Source: Vibrio splendidus (lineage in GTDB: Bacteria; Pseudomonadota; Gammaproteobacteria; Enterobacterales; Vibrionaceae). Taken from it: a stretch of 64,000 nucleotides of DNA. Shown piece after piece: positions 45,273 through 53,960 of this stretch. Where the stretch lies: assembly GCF_001557875.1 (NCBI RefSeq), contig NZ_LNRF01000005.1, positions 1 to 64,000 on the forward strand. The letters are read 5' to 3'. The position numbers were made by a program, and so were the translations under genes. Positions within the stretch are counted from its first letter, which is position 1. Every line of letters starts with the position of its first letter. The notes below the pieces were generated by a model, which had not been told where the DNA came from, did not search any database, and saw nothing but the letters and a program-made list of their open reading frames with translations.

Positions 45273-46232
45273 ATGGATATATCGAGTCGTTTATTATTGT
45301 TACTTGAAGTGGTTGAGCTAGGTTCGTTTGTCAAAGTTGCGGAGCAAAGAAATGTCGACCGTTCCGTTATATCTAAACAGATCAGCCGCCTTGAGGAAGA
45401 GCTTGATGTTCGGTTACTCAATCGCACCACTCGTTCGTTATCTCTGACTGCCGCAGGCAATGAGATGGTCAATCAAGCGTATCAGCTGCGTGCATTGTTG
45501 AATGATACTCGACGCTTGGCGCAAAATTATCATGCAGAGCCTAGAGGGTTATTAAGAATCACCAGCTCTACCATGTTCGGTCGACAATATGTTCAGCAGG
45601 CGATTGCGGTTTTCCAGAAGCAGTATCCAAATGTGGACTTTGAATTGCGACTCGAAGATCGAATCGTTGATATGGTTAAAGAAGGGTTTGATATTGGTTT
45701 CCGTATTGGTAAGCCCAAAAACTCTAGTCTCATCAGCCGTAAGATAGCCAGAAGTCGATTGTTGATTGTTGCTTCACCTGAGTTCATTGCTCAGCATGGC
45801 GAGATCAACACCATCGAAAAGCTGGAGTCATTACCTGCGACTATTTACGCTGCTCCGGGTTTGTTGATCGATAAGTTTTCTTATGTCGATCAGGAGGGGC
45901 AAATGCAGCATTTCCAGCTTAATGCTACCTACAAAGTGAATGACGTTGAGATGATTTCCAAGAGCGCTTTAACTGGCAGTACTCTCGCGGTCGTCACGGC
46001 GCAGATGATTGAAGATAAAGTGCTCAGTGGTGAGTTGGTGCCTATTATGACTCACTTAAACTTAGATGACTTTGGCACTTTCTATGCGGTGTACCCACAT
46101 CGAGATGCACCCATAAAAACCAAGCTCTTCATTGATACATTGAAAACGATTGTCGGTGAAGATAAGCCCGTTTGGGAGCAAGGCATTCCTGGGTTCGACA
46201 ACATGTATGGTAATAGGCAAAAAAAATCATAG
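45273..46232 (+). CDS. LysR-family transcriptional regulator
   Basis: Regulator of 319 residues. The N-terminal winged HTH (FVKVAEQRNVDRSVISKQISRLEEEL) and dimerisation helix are followed by a substrate-binding domain with two Rossmann-like lobes (LRITSSTMFGRQYVQQAI; ALTGSTLAVVTAQMIEDKVLSG). AAGGG precedes the ATG. The 130-nt region shared with the divergent hydratase gene should hold its operator. Coinducer unknown. Confidence 0.92.
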   Translation: MDISSRLLLLLEVVELGSFVKVAEQRNVDRSVISKQISRLEEELDVRLLNRTTRSLSLTAAGNEMVNQAYQLRALLNDTRRLAQNYHAEPRGLLRITSSTMFGRQYVQQAIAVFQKQYPNVDFELRLEDRIVDMVKEGFDIGFRIGKPKNSSLISRKIARSRLLIVASPEFIAQHGEINTIEKLESLPATIYAAPGLLIDKFSYVDQEGQMQHFQLNATYKVNDVEMISKSALTGSTLAVVTAQMIEDKVLSGELVPIMTHLNLDDFGTFYAVYPHRDAPIKTKLFIDTLKTIVGEDKPVWEQGIPGFDNMYGNRQKKS

Positions 46233-46310
46233 CTTAGAGAATCAATGCGTTAGGGGTCTTTATTGGGGGTATTTTGTAACCTAGGCAAAACCTAAAGTTG
46301 AACCAAAAAT

Positions 46311-46337
46311 TCAAGTTAACGTTAACTCTATTATACT
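46311..46337 (+). promoter_or_regulatory. Candidate soxR promoter with half SoxR site
   Basis: TCAAGTTAAC (46311-46320) equals the left half of the SoxR palindrome at 43598. It is followed by GTTAACT, giving the 14-bp palindrome AGTTAACGTTAACT (46314-46327). A -10-like TATACT (46332-46337) sits downstream. SoxR could autoregulate here, but the right half differs from the consensus. Confidence 0.4.
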
Positions 46338-46384
46338 GTTCATTATCAGGACGAAACGGCTATGCAAACAGGAAGTGAAAGATC

Positions 46385-46825
46385 ATGAGAAACATCGTAT
46401 ACCTCACCATAGGCCAGTTGGCAGAGCGCAGTGGCGTGGCTCCTTCGGCTTTACGTTTTTACGAAACCAAGGGGTTAATTGCTTCGATTCGTACTAATGG
46501 TAATCAGCGCCGGTATCAGTCGGCGATGCTGCGTCGAATCGCGTTGATACAAGTCGCGCAGTCGATAGGCTTCACGCTCGAAGAGATCACCGAAGAGTTA
46601 TCAACATTGCCGATGAACCATACCGCGACTAAGCGAGATTGGGAACGCGTCGCGAAGAAATGGCAGGGGCAACTGGACAGCAAGATGGCGCAGATTAAAT
46701 CGTTACAAGAGAACTTAACAGGCTGTATCGGTTGTGGATGCTTGAGTATGCAAAAGTGCAACTTGTTAAATCCTGATGATATCTTGCATGACCAAGGACA
46801 GGGCGCACAAAGGATTGTTGAGTAG
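46385..46825 (+). CDS. soxR: Redox-sensitive MerR-family activator SoxR
   Basis: Redox sensor of 146 residues. The N-terminal MerR HTH (LTIGQLAERSGVAPSALRFYE, then GNQRRYQ) precedes the dimerisation helix. The [2Fe-2S] site is complete: C114, C117, C119 and C125 in GCIGCGCLSMQKC, as in E. coli SoxR. Oxidation of the cluster by redox-cycling drugs turns it into an activator. The ending DQGQGAQRIVE also matches SoxR. No soxS lies beside it. The SoxR site before the FMN reductase gene at 43706 suggests direct control of target genes, as in non-enteric bacteria. Confidence 0.95.
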   Translation: MRNIVYLTIGQLAERSGVAPSALRFYETKGLIASIRTNGNQRRYQSAMLRRIALIQVAQSIGFTLEEITEELSTLPMNHTATKRDWERVAKKWQGQLDSKMAQIKSLQENLTGCIGCGCLSMQKCNLLNPDDILHDQGQGAQRIVE

Positions 46826-46842
46826 CCCTGACTTAAGGTTCC

Positions 46843-47607
46843 CTATCTGAGAGCGTCGAATCCAATGCACTCAATCTGATGGTCAGCCAACCACTGTTTT
46901 AGCGCAGGGCTAGTGAGCAGTTGATACTCTTCGACTCGTTTATCACTGTAACTTGATAGGGACTTAAGCTGTTCACTTGCCACTGATGAAGGGTGACACA
47001 TTAACTCAAGTACACCGTTAGGCATCATAGCTTGGTAGCTCAGTAATAAATCTTTCAGGCCATTCAGCGATACGCCTTGGTCAAAGAAACGCATGTCGAA
47101 AGCATCTGGCGTTGGCACTCGCAGTGTATCTTGGCCACTCAAGATGTTATCGATTCGTCTAACTGGAAGACCAATGCGATTCACTGTGCGGGTAAATGCT
47201 GCTTTTAGAGGTTTAAACACACCACCAAAGTGATGACTGTCGATATGGTTGATCTCTAAACCTGCATCGAGGGCGGCTTGATATTGCGCGTTGAGTTCAA
47301 GCACCACCTCATCTTCATTCACATCTGATTTATCGAACAGAGTAACATTGCTAAAGAAGTGGCCGTGTTCGTCGACTAAGCTCGGAACTAACTCTGGTGA
47401 CGTCAATGGTTTGCCTGCAGTGACCGTAAAGTGCAAGCCAACTTCAGAGACTAAACCTTGATGATAGAGCTCAATCGCGTTTTGTGTACCCGGTTGATTC
47501 ATCATGATGGTGGTCGACTTAACCAACCCCGCCTTAAAGCAGTCGACGATGCCGTGGTTCACGCTTTCAGTGAGGCCGAAATCATCGGCGTTGAGTATCA
47601 ATTTCAT
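46843..47607 (-). CDS. chbG: ChbG/YdjC-family carbohydrate deacetylase
   Basis: Deacetylase of 254 residues. It starts KLILNADDFGLTESVNHGI, which carries the metal-binding Asp and the HGI histidine, and has HIDSHHF in the middle, the typical metal histidines. ChbG removes one acetyl group from chitobiose or chitobiose-6-phosphate, which lets the GH4 enzyme cleave it. The ATG at 47607 has AAGAGG 5 nt upstream; the preceding ATG is too close. It follows the GH4 gene on the same strand and they probably form an operon. No chb PTS genes are in the window. Confidence 0.88.
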   Translation of the reverse strand: MKLILNADDFGLTESVNHGIVDCFKAGLVKSTTIMMNQPGTQNAIELYHQGLVSEVGLHFTVTAGKPLTSPELVPSLVDEHGHFFSNVTLFDKSDVNEDEVVLELNAQYQAALDAGLEINHIDSHHFGGVFKPLKAAFTRTVNRIGLPVRRIDNILSGQDTLRVPTPDAFDMRFFDQGVSLNGLKDLLLSYQAMMPNGVLELMCHPSSVASEQLKSLSSYSDKRVEEYQLLTSPALKQWLADHQIECIGFDALR

Positions 47608-47715
47608 CATGACCTCTTATTAAAAGATTTGGATTCAATATCTTGAATGAACTCTGCTGTGACTTAGCTCATTTGCTGTTATCACCGAGCTTATTGGCTG
47701 CTAACAAAGGCTACA

Positions 47716-49044
47716 TTAAGCGAGTCGATGAGCAAACGCGGGCATGAAGTCTAAGTTCTCGCGAATAGTTTCTTGCAAAGCCTCGTCGATGTGCGAACCA
47801 CTATCGACGATAGGGTTTAAGATCAGAGCACGTTTTGCTGTTGCGATGTCACCCGTCATCGCCGCTTTAACGGTCAGAGTTTCAAACTCTTTCATCTGTT
47901 GAATCAAGCGCAGCGTGTCGCTATCAAAAGGTTCAACGTTCAGTGGCAGGATCGCACTGCTGGTGATTACCGAACTCACTTCTACCGCGCAGTCATTGGG
48001 TAATCCTTGAATCGCACCATTGTTGCGAGTGTTGACGTGCATGATAGAACGTTTGTTATTGTGGATACTGTTCATGAGCTCACAGGCCGCTTCAGAGTAG
48101 TAAGCACCACCTCGTTCTTCTAACAATTTAGGCTTGGTATCGAGCATGGGATCTTTGTAGATCTCTAACAACTGATGTTCAACCTTGGAAACTAAGTCTG
48201 CGCGATTGGTGCTGTTTTCAGACGCAGTAAATTCTTTGTCTAAGATGTCTCTGGATTGGTAGTAGTAACGTAGGTAAGCACAAGGAACGATGTTCAGAGA
48301 ACGAATCAATTCAGCGTCCCATTCAAAGGGAGGGATGTTCTTTGGCATCATTTGATCGTTACCACCGAGGAGTTGCTCGATGAGCTCTGCCAACTTGTCT
48401 TCACCTTTATGAAGCACCTTACGAGCCCAAACTAGGTGGTTTAATCCGGCGATTTGCATCGTTATATCTTTACGTTCTGCACCAAGCATTTTCGCCGCGC
48501 CTAGCTCCATGTTGACGGGAACGTTACATAGACCAACGGTTTTAATGGTTGAGTGCTTAATCAGTGCTTCCGTTACCATGCCTGATGGGTTGGTGAAGTT
48601 GAGTAACCATGCATTCGGACACAGTTCTTCCATCTCTTTCGCTATCTCGAGTGCAATCGGAATGGTTCGGCAAGCATTAGAGAAGCCACCCAAGCCATTG
48701 GTCTCTTGGCCGATCATACGATATTTCAGAGCAATCCTCTCGTCGCGTAGTCTGGCTTCCATTCTTCCGGCGCGAAATTGAGAGCAGACAAAATCCGCGT
48801 CTTTCAGGGCAGCTTTTCGATCTGTGGTGAGGTGAACATTAATCTCACAGCCTGCTTTGTTTATCATTCGCTTGGTGAGCGCCGCGATTATCTCTGCTTT
48901 TTCCATGCCTTCTTCGATATCGACCAACCACAGATCAGAGATAGGCAATTCGTGATGGCGCTTGAGCAGTCCTTCAACGAGCTCTGGGGTGTAACTTGAT
49001 CCACCACCAATCACAGTTACTTTGAGTTTTTGATTCTGTTGCAT
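47716..49044 (-). CDS. GH4-family 6-phospho-beta-glucosidase (ChbF/CelF-like)
   Basis: NAD- and metal-dependent glycosidase of 442 residues (GH4). The nucleotide-binding loop KVTVIGGGSSYTPELVEGLL opens the protein, followed by VCSQFRAGRMEARLRDE and IGQETNGLGGFSNACRTIP. The metal-binding Cys is in VGLCNVPVN and the His in AGLNHLVWA. The family uses an oxidation-elimination mechanism on 6-phospho-sugars. With chbG next to it, 6-phospho-chitobiose or cellobiose is a sensible substrate (inference). The ATG at 49044 is preferred to an upstream GTG; no ribosome binding site is obvious. Confidence 0.9.
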   Translation of the reverse strand: MQQNQKLKVTVIGGGSSYTPELVEGLLKRHHELPISDLWLVDIEEGMEKAEIIAALTKRMINKAGCEINVHLTTDRKAALKDADFVCSQFRAGRMEARLRDERIALKYRMIGQETNGLGGFSNACRTIPIALEIAKEMEELCPNAWLLNFTNPSGMVTEALIKHSTIKTVGLCNVPVNMELGAAKMLGAERKDITMQIAGLNHLVWARKVLHKGEDKLAELIEQLLGGNDQMMPKNIPPFEWDAELIRSLNIVPCAYLRYYYQSRDILDKEFTASENSTNRADLVSKVEHQLLEIYKDPMLDTKPKLLEERGGAYYSEAACELMNSIHNNKRSIMHVNTRNNGAIQGLPNDCAVEVSSVITSSAILPLNVEPFDSDTLRLIQQMKEFETLTVKAAMTGDIATAKRALILNPIVDSGSHIDEALQETIRENLDFMPAFAHRLA

Positions 49045-49148
49045 GCTGTTCACTATTTAATGTTGTAGATTACTTGGTTTAATTTATATGATGGTTACAT
49101 ACACCGACAAACCAGTTATGACGACTTATGAATTAGTGAGGTTAATCC

Positions 49149-50033
49149 ATGGGGCTGTTCGAAAATCGCCAACAAACGCTGTCACTGCTGCACACCTTCA
49201 GTGTTGCGGCTAAACATTTAAGCTTTACGCTTGCCGCCGATGAGCTCTTCTTAACTCAGGGAGGGGTCAGTCATCGCATTAAAAAACTCGAACAACAATT
49301 GAAGTTCAACCTGTTTGTGCGCAAGACAAGAAAGCTCGAACTGACGCCAGAAGGTCTGCGTGTGCTATCTATGTTGAACGTCTCATTTGAGTCTATCTTT
49401 TCCGAACTCATGGATATTCAAACGGGTGAGCTAAGCGGGGAGTTGTATATCGCGACATCGCCTTATTTCGCTTCCTCGTGGTTAATGCCACGCTTGCCGG
49501 AATTCAGACGTTTGTATCCGAATCTAAGCATCAAACTGCAAACCAAGCAGAACCAGTCAGACTTCCAGTTTGAACCTTATGACGTGGCAATTTTCTATAG
49601 CGAAGGCCATTACCCAAACCATTACAGTGAGCGATTATTCAGTGGAGTAAGAACCCCAGTGTGCAGCCCTGAATACGCGAAACGCTTTAAACTAGAACAA
49701 GGCATTCAACACTTAGATGATGTTCGCTTCATTCACAGTGGAGATATCACTGCGTGGCAGCGTTGGTTGTATGAAGTTCAAAGTGATACCGACTGCGCGC
49801 TTCAGTGTGACTATTACAGCGATAACCGCTTGGCGATGGATGCTGCGATACTATCTATGGGGCTGGCATTAGGACGGTTAGAGTTCATGAAACCGCAGAT
49901 AGAACAAGGCTTGTTGGTCGCGCCATTTATGAGCATTGAATCGGGCAAAGGGTATGATTTAGTGTGCCCGAAAGGCATGGAGCAACGAACTAAGTTTCAG
50001 GTGTTTTCTCAATGGGTTAAGCAACAGTTGTGA
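49149..50033 (+). CDS. LysR-family regulator (GcvA-like)
   Basis: Regulator of 294 residues. The HTH is FTLAADELFLTQGGVSHRIKKLEQQL, the pattern of the GcvA/AmpR subgroup. The sensor domain has GELYIATSPYFASSWLMPRLPEFRRLYP and FSGVRTPVCSPEYA. It is divergent from the GH4 gene across 104 nt, so control of the GH4-chbG operon is likely. AGG is 7 nt before the ATG. Confidence 0.92.
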   Translation: MGLFENRQQTLSLLHTFSVAAKHLSFTLAADELFLTQGGVSHRIKKLEQQLKFNLFVRKTRKLELTPEGLRVLSMLNVSFESIFSELMDIQTGELSGELYIATSPYFASSWLMPRLPEFRRLYPNLSIKLQTKQNQSDFQFEPYDVAIFYSEGHYPNHYSERLFSGVRTPVCSPEYAKRFKLEQGIQHLDDVRFIHSGDITAWQRWLYEVQSDTDCALQCDYYSDNRLAMDAAILSMGLALGRLEFMKPQIEQGLLVAPFMSIESGKGYDLVCPKGMEQRTKFQVFSQWVKQQL

Positions 50034-50109
50034 CCGAATAGCGTGCCTAGACAAACACGAATTATAGGTCTAGTTTAGGTGGTTCTTTCAATAAAAGAAG
50101 AGGTTAGTT

Positions 50110-50490
50110 ATGTTCAGCCATGTTTTTCTCGGTACCGAAGATATTGAACGCGCGAAGGCTTTTTATGACCCCATCATGAAGGTGCTTGGTTATAGCGAAG
50201 GTTCCGTTGACCCTAAAGGGCGCTGTGTTTACGTTAGCCAAACGGGCGTGTTGGGCTTAACGAAGCCGATTGATGGTCAGCCTGCGACTCACGGCAACGG
50301 CATGACGGTGGGTTTTCTTGCGTCTTCTCCTGAAGTTGTAGATGAATGGCACCGAGTTGGCGTCGAAAATGGCGGTACCAGCATTGAAAACGGCCCCGGA
50401 GCGAGAGGTTCTGACGAGCGTCGTTTGTACATGGCTTATTTGCGAGATCCTGATGGAAACAAGATCTGTGCAACTCACTTTATGCCATAG
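50110..50490 (+). CDS. VOC (glyoxalase/bleomycin-resistance) family protein
   Basis: Protein of 126 residues with the paired beta-alpha-beta-beta-beta modules of the vicinal-oxygen-chelate fold. It begins FSHVFLGTEDIERAKAFYDPIMKVLGY and ends YLRDPDGNKICATHF, the usual module motifs. Metal-ligand positions include His4 and a Glu/His late in the protein. The substrate is unknown. The ribosome binding site AAGAGG is strong. Confidence 0.88.
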   Translation: MFSHVFLGTEDIERAKAFYDPIMKVLGYSEGSVDPKGRCVYVSQTGVLGLTKPIDGQPATHGNGMTVGFLASSPEVVDEWHRVGVENGGTSIENGPGARGSDERRLYMAYLRDPDGNKICATHFMP

Positions 50491-50609
50491 TTTACGTTAT
50501 GCCACAGTAGCGTATACTTAGATCATGTTGATGGTTCGGAGTTGGTGAAGTCGCGGCTCTGAACTTGTTAGCTTCCTGAAGACTCAAAATTTTGCAAAGG
50601 ATCAGCTAG

Positions 50610-51029
50610 ATGACATCGAACGAACTGTTTTATGAAAGCTTCGAGCGCTGCCGGATTGACCAAGAATTTCTTGAAACGTTTTTGGCGGATTTTTGTGAGC
50701 ATAATCCAAGGTTTTCAGAACGTTTTGAAAAGATAGGGTTAGAGCAACAAACTAAGATGCTTAAAGCCTCGATCATCCTTATCTACAACTCTGCTGGTCT
50801 GCCGAGCGTACGAAACTCGGTGAAAAAGCTTGGGAAGCGACATAAAGATTTAGGAATGGATATCTCTGAGCAAGAGCTCAACGAGTGGTTCAATTCGTTA
50901 CTCAATACGGTTAAAAAATACGATCCTCACTATGATGAAAGCGTCGAACAAGCATGGACAGAAACTCTCGAGGCCGGCTTAACTATCATGAAGAAAGAGT
51001 GTGTGGTTCCAAACACTGTGAATAACTAG
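50610..51029 (+). CDS. Single-domain globin
   Basis: Globin-fold protein of 139 residues. The N-terminal A/B helices are followed by NPRFSERFEKIG with CD-region Phe36 and Phe40. The distal E helix LEQQTKMLKAS offers Gln47 or Gln48, and the proximal histidine is H78 in KKLGKRHKDLGM. There is no reductase domain. Likely roles are oxygen or nitric oxide binding; this is inference. AAAGGATC precedes the ATG. It stands alone between the VOC gene and a convergent outer-membrane protein gene. Confidence 0.8.
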   Translation: MTSNELFYESFERCRIDQEFLETFLADFCEHNPRFSERFEKIGLEQQTKMLKASIILIYNSAGLPSVRNSVKKLGKRHKDLGMDISEQELNEWFNSLLNTVKKYDPHYDESVEQAWTETLEAGLTIMKKECVVPNTVNN

Positions 51030-51098
51030 GTCGTTGATGGGTAGTTTTGCTTGTTCGTTATTTAAAACCGGCATTAACTCTTGAAAGATTGACATTGT

Positions 51099-51133
51099 AA
51101 GGTAAGCCTAACGATATCAGGCTTGCCTCTTAT
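51099..51133. terminator. Bidirectional terminator
   Basis: AGGTAAGCCT (51100-51109) pairs with AGGCTTGCCT (51119-51128), one G-U pair, with AT-rich flanks. It separates the globin gene and the convergent outer-membrane protein gene. Confidence 0.7.
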
Positions 51134-51140
51134 TGTTTGA

Positions 51141-51911
51141 CTAGAAATGAGCAGCCCAACCAATCAGGAACCCTTGCGATGCGGTATCGTATTCAAAGGT
51201 GCCCTTGTTTTCGTAATCAACCCAGGTCGATTTGTAGGCAACATTTAAGTCAGACCAACTGTTTATTTGGTATCGCACGCCAGTTAGCAGAGATGAAGTA
51301 AAGTTGGTGTCACTGCCAAGTCCTGCATCAATAGTTGCGTGAAACTTCCAATCCTTATTGATCTGAGTTATCCATCTCACACCTATTTGGTAGTCAACCC
51401 AATCTTCATCGAGTGATCGGTCTGTACTTAGCTTACCACCTGAACCGTAAAGCTTGGCATCAATGTCGTTATCCCACCAACGAAGCCCAAACAGATAATC
51501 AATCGAGCCAAAGTCGTATTGGTAGCGCTTAAACCCCTTCACATCTAAAACACCTTGTCGGATATCAAGATTGCCTTTCAATACCTCTAGGTTGCTACCT
51601 AAAACTGAGTTCGTTTTTCCGCTTAACTTCATGAAGCTGTAATCAATGTAATAGCCCCACTGATTGTCATAGATACCCTCTAAACGCACCATTGCGGTCA
51701 TATCAAGATGATCCATGATGAATGCAGGATCAACATCGACATCTGCTGACAAGCCACCAATGGTGCTGTCTCCACGGATATTGAGTGCGAGCGCGTAAAT
51801 TTCGAAGCTATGTTGCCACTTTTTTGTATCCGCTTGTTCGCTTACTTCCTGAGCATTTACGGTTGAACTGGCAGCCAATGCTGATGCGAGTAGGTAACGC
51901 CATTTAGCCAT
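51141..51911 (-). CDS. Outer-membrane beta-barrel protein
   Basis: Secreted protein of 256 residues. AAGGAT lies 6 nt before the ATG at 51911, and a signal peptide (ending STVNAQ) follows. The mature chain alternates polar and aromatic residues in repeated strands (WGYYIDYSFMKLSGKT, DWVDYQIGVRWITQ, SWSDLNVAYKSTWVDYE) and ends AHF, the C-terminal Phe recognised by the Bam complex. About 12 strands are likely. Function unknown; it is divergent from the DUF4345 and sulfatase genes and may take part in uptake of the same compounds. Confidence 0.78.
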   Translation of the reverse strand: MAKWRYLLASALAASSTVNAQEVSEQADTKKWQHSFEIYALALNIRGDSTIGGLSADVDVDPAFIMDHLDMTAMVRLEGIYDNQWGYYIDYSFMKLSGKTNSVLGSNLEVLKGNLDIRQGVLDVKGFKRYQYDFGSIDYLFGLRWWDNDIDAKLYGSGGKLSTDRSLDEDWVDYQIGVRWITQINKDWKFHATIDAGLGSDTNFTSSLLTGVRYQINSWSDLNVAYKSTWVDYENKGTFEYDTASQGFLIGWAAHF

Positions 51912-52048
51912 ATTGATATCCTTATCTTCGATGTGAAATAGCACGAATGTGAATGTGTTTTAACTATCCATTTCTCACATATGCAACTTGTATATTGCTG
52001 ATTGTAGACTATGTTTTTTGAAAAGAGCCAAATTAAAAGAGTAAGGAT

Positions 52049-52437
52049 ATGAAGCCACAAAGCGTTTTTTGTTCGTTGCTGTTTTAGGTTTAACACCGAT
52101 TGCGTTGTCGTACGGTTATGCCCCCGTTGTCTCCCTTGATTATCTTTTCGGAATTGATGCTAGCCCTATCAATGTCATTCACATTTTTCGTGCCGTAATG
52201 GGGTTGTACCTAGCGTTGGCGTTGTTTTGGATAGCAGGGGCGCTACTAAAGAAATACCGACTGCCAGCACTCTACAGTTTGGTGGTCTTCATGTTGGGTT
52301 TGGCTGCTGGCCGAGTCATTAGCTTGTTGATAGATGGCATGCCCCACTGGCTACTTGTCGTCTATCTATTATTGGAGCTTGGCTTTGGTTTGGTAGGAGT
52401 AAAAATGGTTCACAAAGAGCAATCTGAAACAGTATAA
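52049..52437 (+). CDS. DUF4345 membrane protein gene with apparent 1-nt 5' frameshift
   Basis: Membrane protein with about four helices matching DUF4345 (VAVLGLTPIALSYGYAP, HIFRAVMGLYLALALFW, LLVVYLLLELGFGLVG). The good start is the ATG at 52049 with GTAAGGAT directly before it, but in that frame translation stops after 12 codons. The domain frame is open only from a TTG at 52069, which has no ribosome binding site. One extra T in the T6 run at 52065-52070 would fuse both into MKPQSVFLFVAVLGLTP..., the expected N-terminus. This suggests a recent deletion, slippage, or a homopolymer sequencing error. The sulfatase gene starts 9 nt after the stop. Confidence 0.72.
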
Positions 52438-52446
52438 GGACATTCT

Positions 52447-53949
52447 ATGAAAAGGATTTTCCACCTTGTTGTTCTGAGTGTGTTGAGCAGCGTTTCGCTA
52501 TCAGCATGGTCAGCCCAAGAGCAACCGAATATTTTTGTTATCTTCACGGATGATATTGGGATATCAAACCTGAGTGCTTATCACAATGGTGTGATGAGTA
52601 GTGAAACACCAAACATCGATAGTATTGCTGAAAAGGGCATGCTCCTGACCGATTATTACGCTCAACCCTCTTGTACGGCGGGTCGTTCTGCATTCTTAAC
52701 GGGTCAACTCCCTGTTCGAACAGGCATGCACTCAGTCGGATTGCCGGGAGGCCCAGTGGGTTTAAGTGCAGACACACCAACGCTTCCTGAAATCCTTAAA
52801 ACCATGGGTTATGTGACGGGTCAGTTTGGTAAAAACCACCTTGGTGATCGAGATGAATTCCTACCGACAATGCACGGTTTTGATGAGTATTGGGGTTGGT
52901 TGTATCACTTGAATGCAATGGAATACACAGAAGATCCAGATTGGCCCAAAGATGGCTCTTTGGATGCCTTTGCACCTCGTAATGTTATTTACGCAAGAGC
53001 AGACGGTAAAGGTGGTCAAACGATCGAAGATGATGGTGCATTGTCGATCGAGCGTATGCGTACACTCGACGATGAAGTAAATAAACACGCGATCAACTTC
53101 ATCGAAAGGGCGGTTGAAGCGGATAAGCCATTCTTCACTTGGTACTGTCCATCACGTGGTCACGTTTGGACGCACCTTTCACCTGAATACGAAGCCATGC
53201 TTGGCCAAAATGGTTGGGGACTTCAAGAAGTGGTCATGAAAGATCTTGATGATCATGTCGGCGAGATGATGGCGAAAATGGAAGAGCTCGGTATTGCCGA
53301 CAATACCATCATCATTTTCACTGCCGATAACGGCCCAGAGATCATGACTTGGCCTGATGGCGGCATGACACCTTATCACGGTGAGAAAGGGACAACTTGG
53401 GAAGGTGGCGTAAGAGCTCCTGCACTGGTTAGCTGGCCGGGTAAAATCCCTGCGGGTACTGTAGGCAATGGTATCTTTGATGGTATGGACTGGTTACCCA
53501 CTCTGGTCGCTGCGGCTGGTGGTCCAACGGATCTAAAAGAGAAACTGCTGAAAGGTCACGATGGCTTTAAAGCGCACCTTGATGGTTACAACCAAGTGGA
53601 TATGCTGACTGAGAAAGGCGAGTCGAACCGAAAAGAGATCTACTACTACGAGCGAGATAAGTTGCAAGCGGTTCGTGTTGGTGATTGGAAGGCGCACTTC
53701 ATTGTACAGAACCACGGTTGGAGTGGCCCTAAAGAAGAGCTAAACGCGCCATTACTGTTTAACTTACGTCGCGACCCATATGAGCGAGCGGCAGAAGAGT
53801 CGGGCATGTACTTGAAGTGGATGGGGCAAAAAATGTGGGCATTTGGTCCTGCACAAGCTGCTGTCCAACAACATCTAGCAACCTTCCAAGAGTGGCCTCC
53901 AATGACGCCTGAGTCTCCGGCTGAGAAGACCAGTGGTGTAGGTAATTAG
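52447..53949 (+). CDS. Cys-type formylglycine-dependent sulfatase
   Basis: Secreted sulfatase of 500 residues with a signal peptide ending AWSA. It hydrolyses sulfate esters. The formylglycine motif is C76-TAGR (PSCTAGRSAFLTGQ), the C-x-A-x-R variant. Calcium-site residues are in VIFTDDIGISN near the N-terminus and in FTADNGPEI (about 298). The last part (LLFNLRRDPYERA) is the usual C-terminal subdomain. It needs a formylglycine-generating enzyme or anSME encoded elsewhere. It is predicted to act in the periplasm or outside on a sulfated carbohydrate or small compound. It follows the DUF4345 gene by 9 nt. Confidence 0.92.
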   Translation: MKRIFHLVVLSVLSSVSLSAWSAQEQPNIFVIFTDDIGISNLSAYHNGVMSSETPNIDSIAEKGMLLTDYYAQPSCTAGRSAFLTGQLPVRTGMHSVGLPGGPVGLSADTPTLPEILKTMGYVTGQFGKNHLGDRDEFLPTMHGFDEYWGWLYHLNAMEYTEDPDWPKDGSLDAFAPRNVIYARADGKGGQTIEDDGALSIERMRTLDDEVNKHAINFIERAVEADKPFFTWYCPSRGHVWTHLSPEYEAMLGQNGWGLQEVVMKDLDDHVGEMMAKMEELGIADNTIIIFTADNGPEIMTWPDGGMTPYHGEKGTTWEGGVRAPALVSWPGKIPAGTVGNGIFDGMDWLPTLVAAAGGPTDLKEKLLKGHDGFKAHLDGYNQVDMLTEKGESNRKEIYYYERDKLQAVRVGDWKAHFIVQNHGWSGPKEELNAPLLFNLRRDPYERAAEESGMYLKWMGQKMWAFGPAQAAVQQHLATFQEWPPMTPESPAEKTSGVGN

Positions 53950-53960
53950 TTAAATATCAT

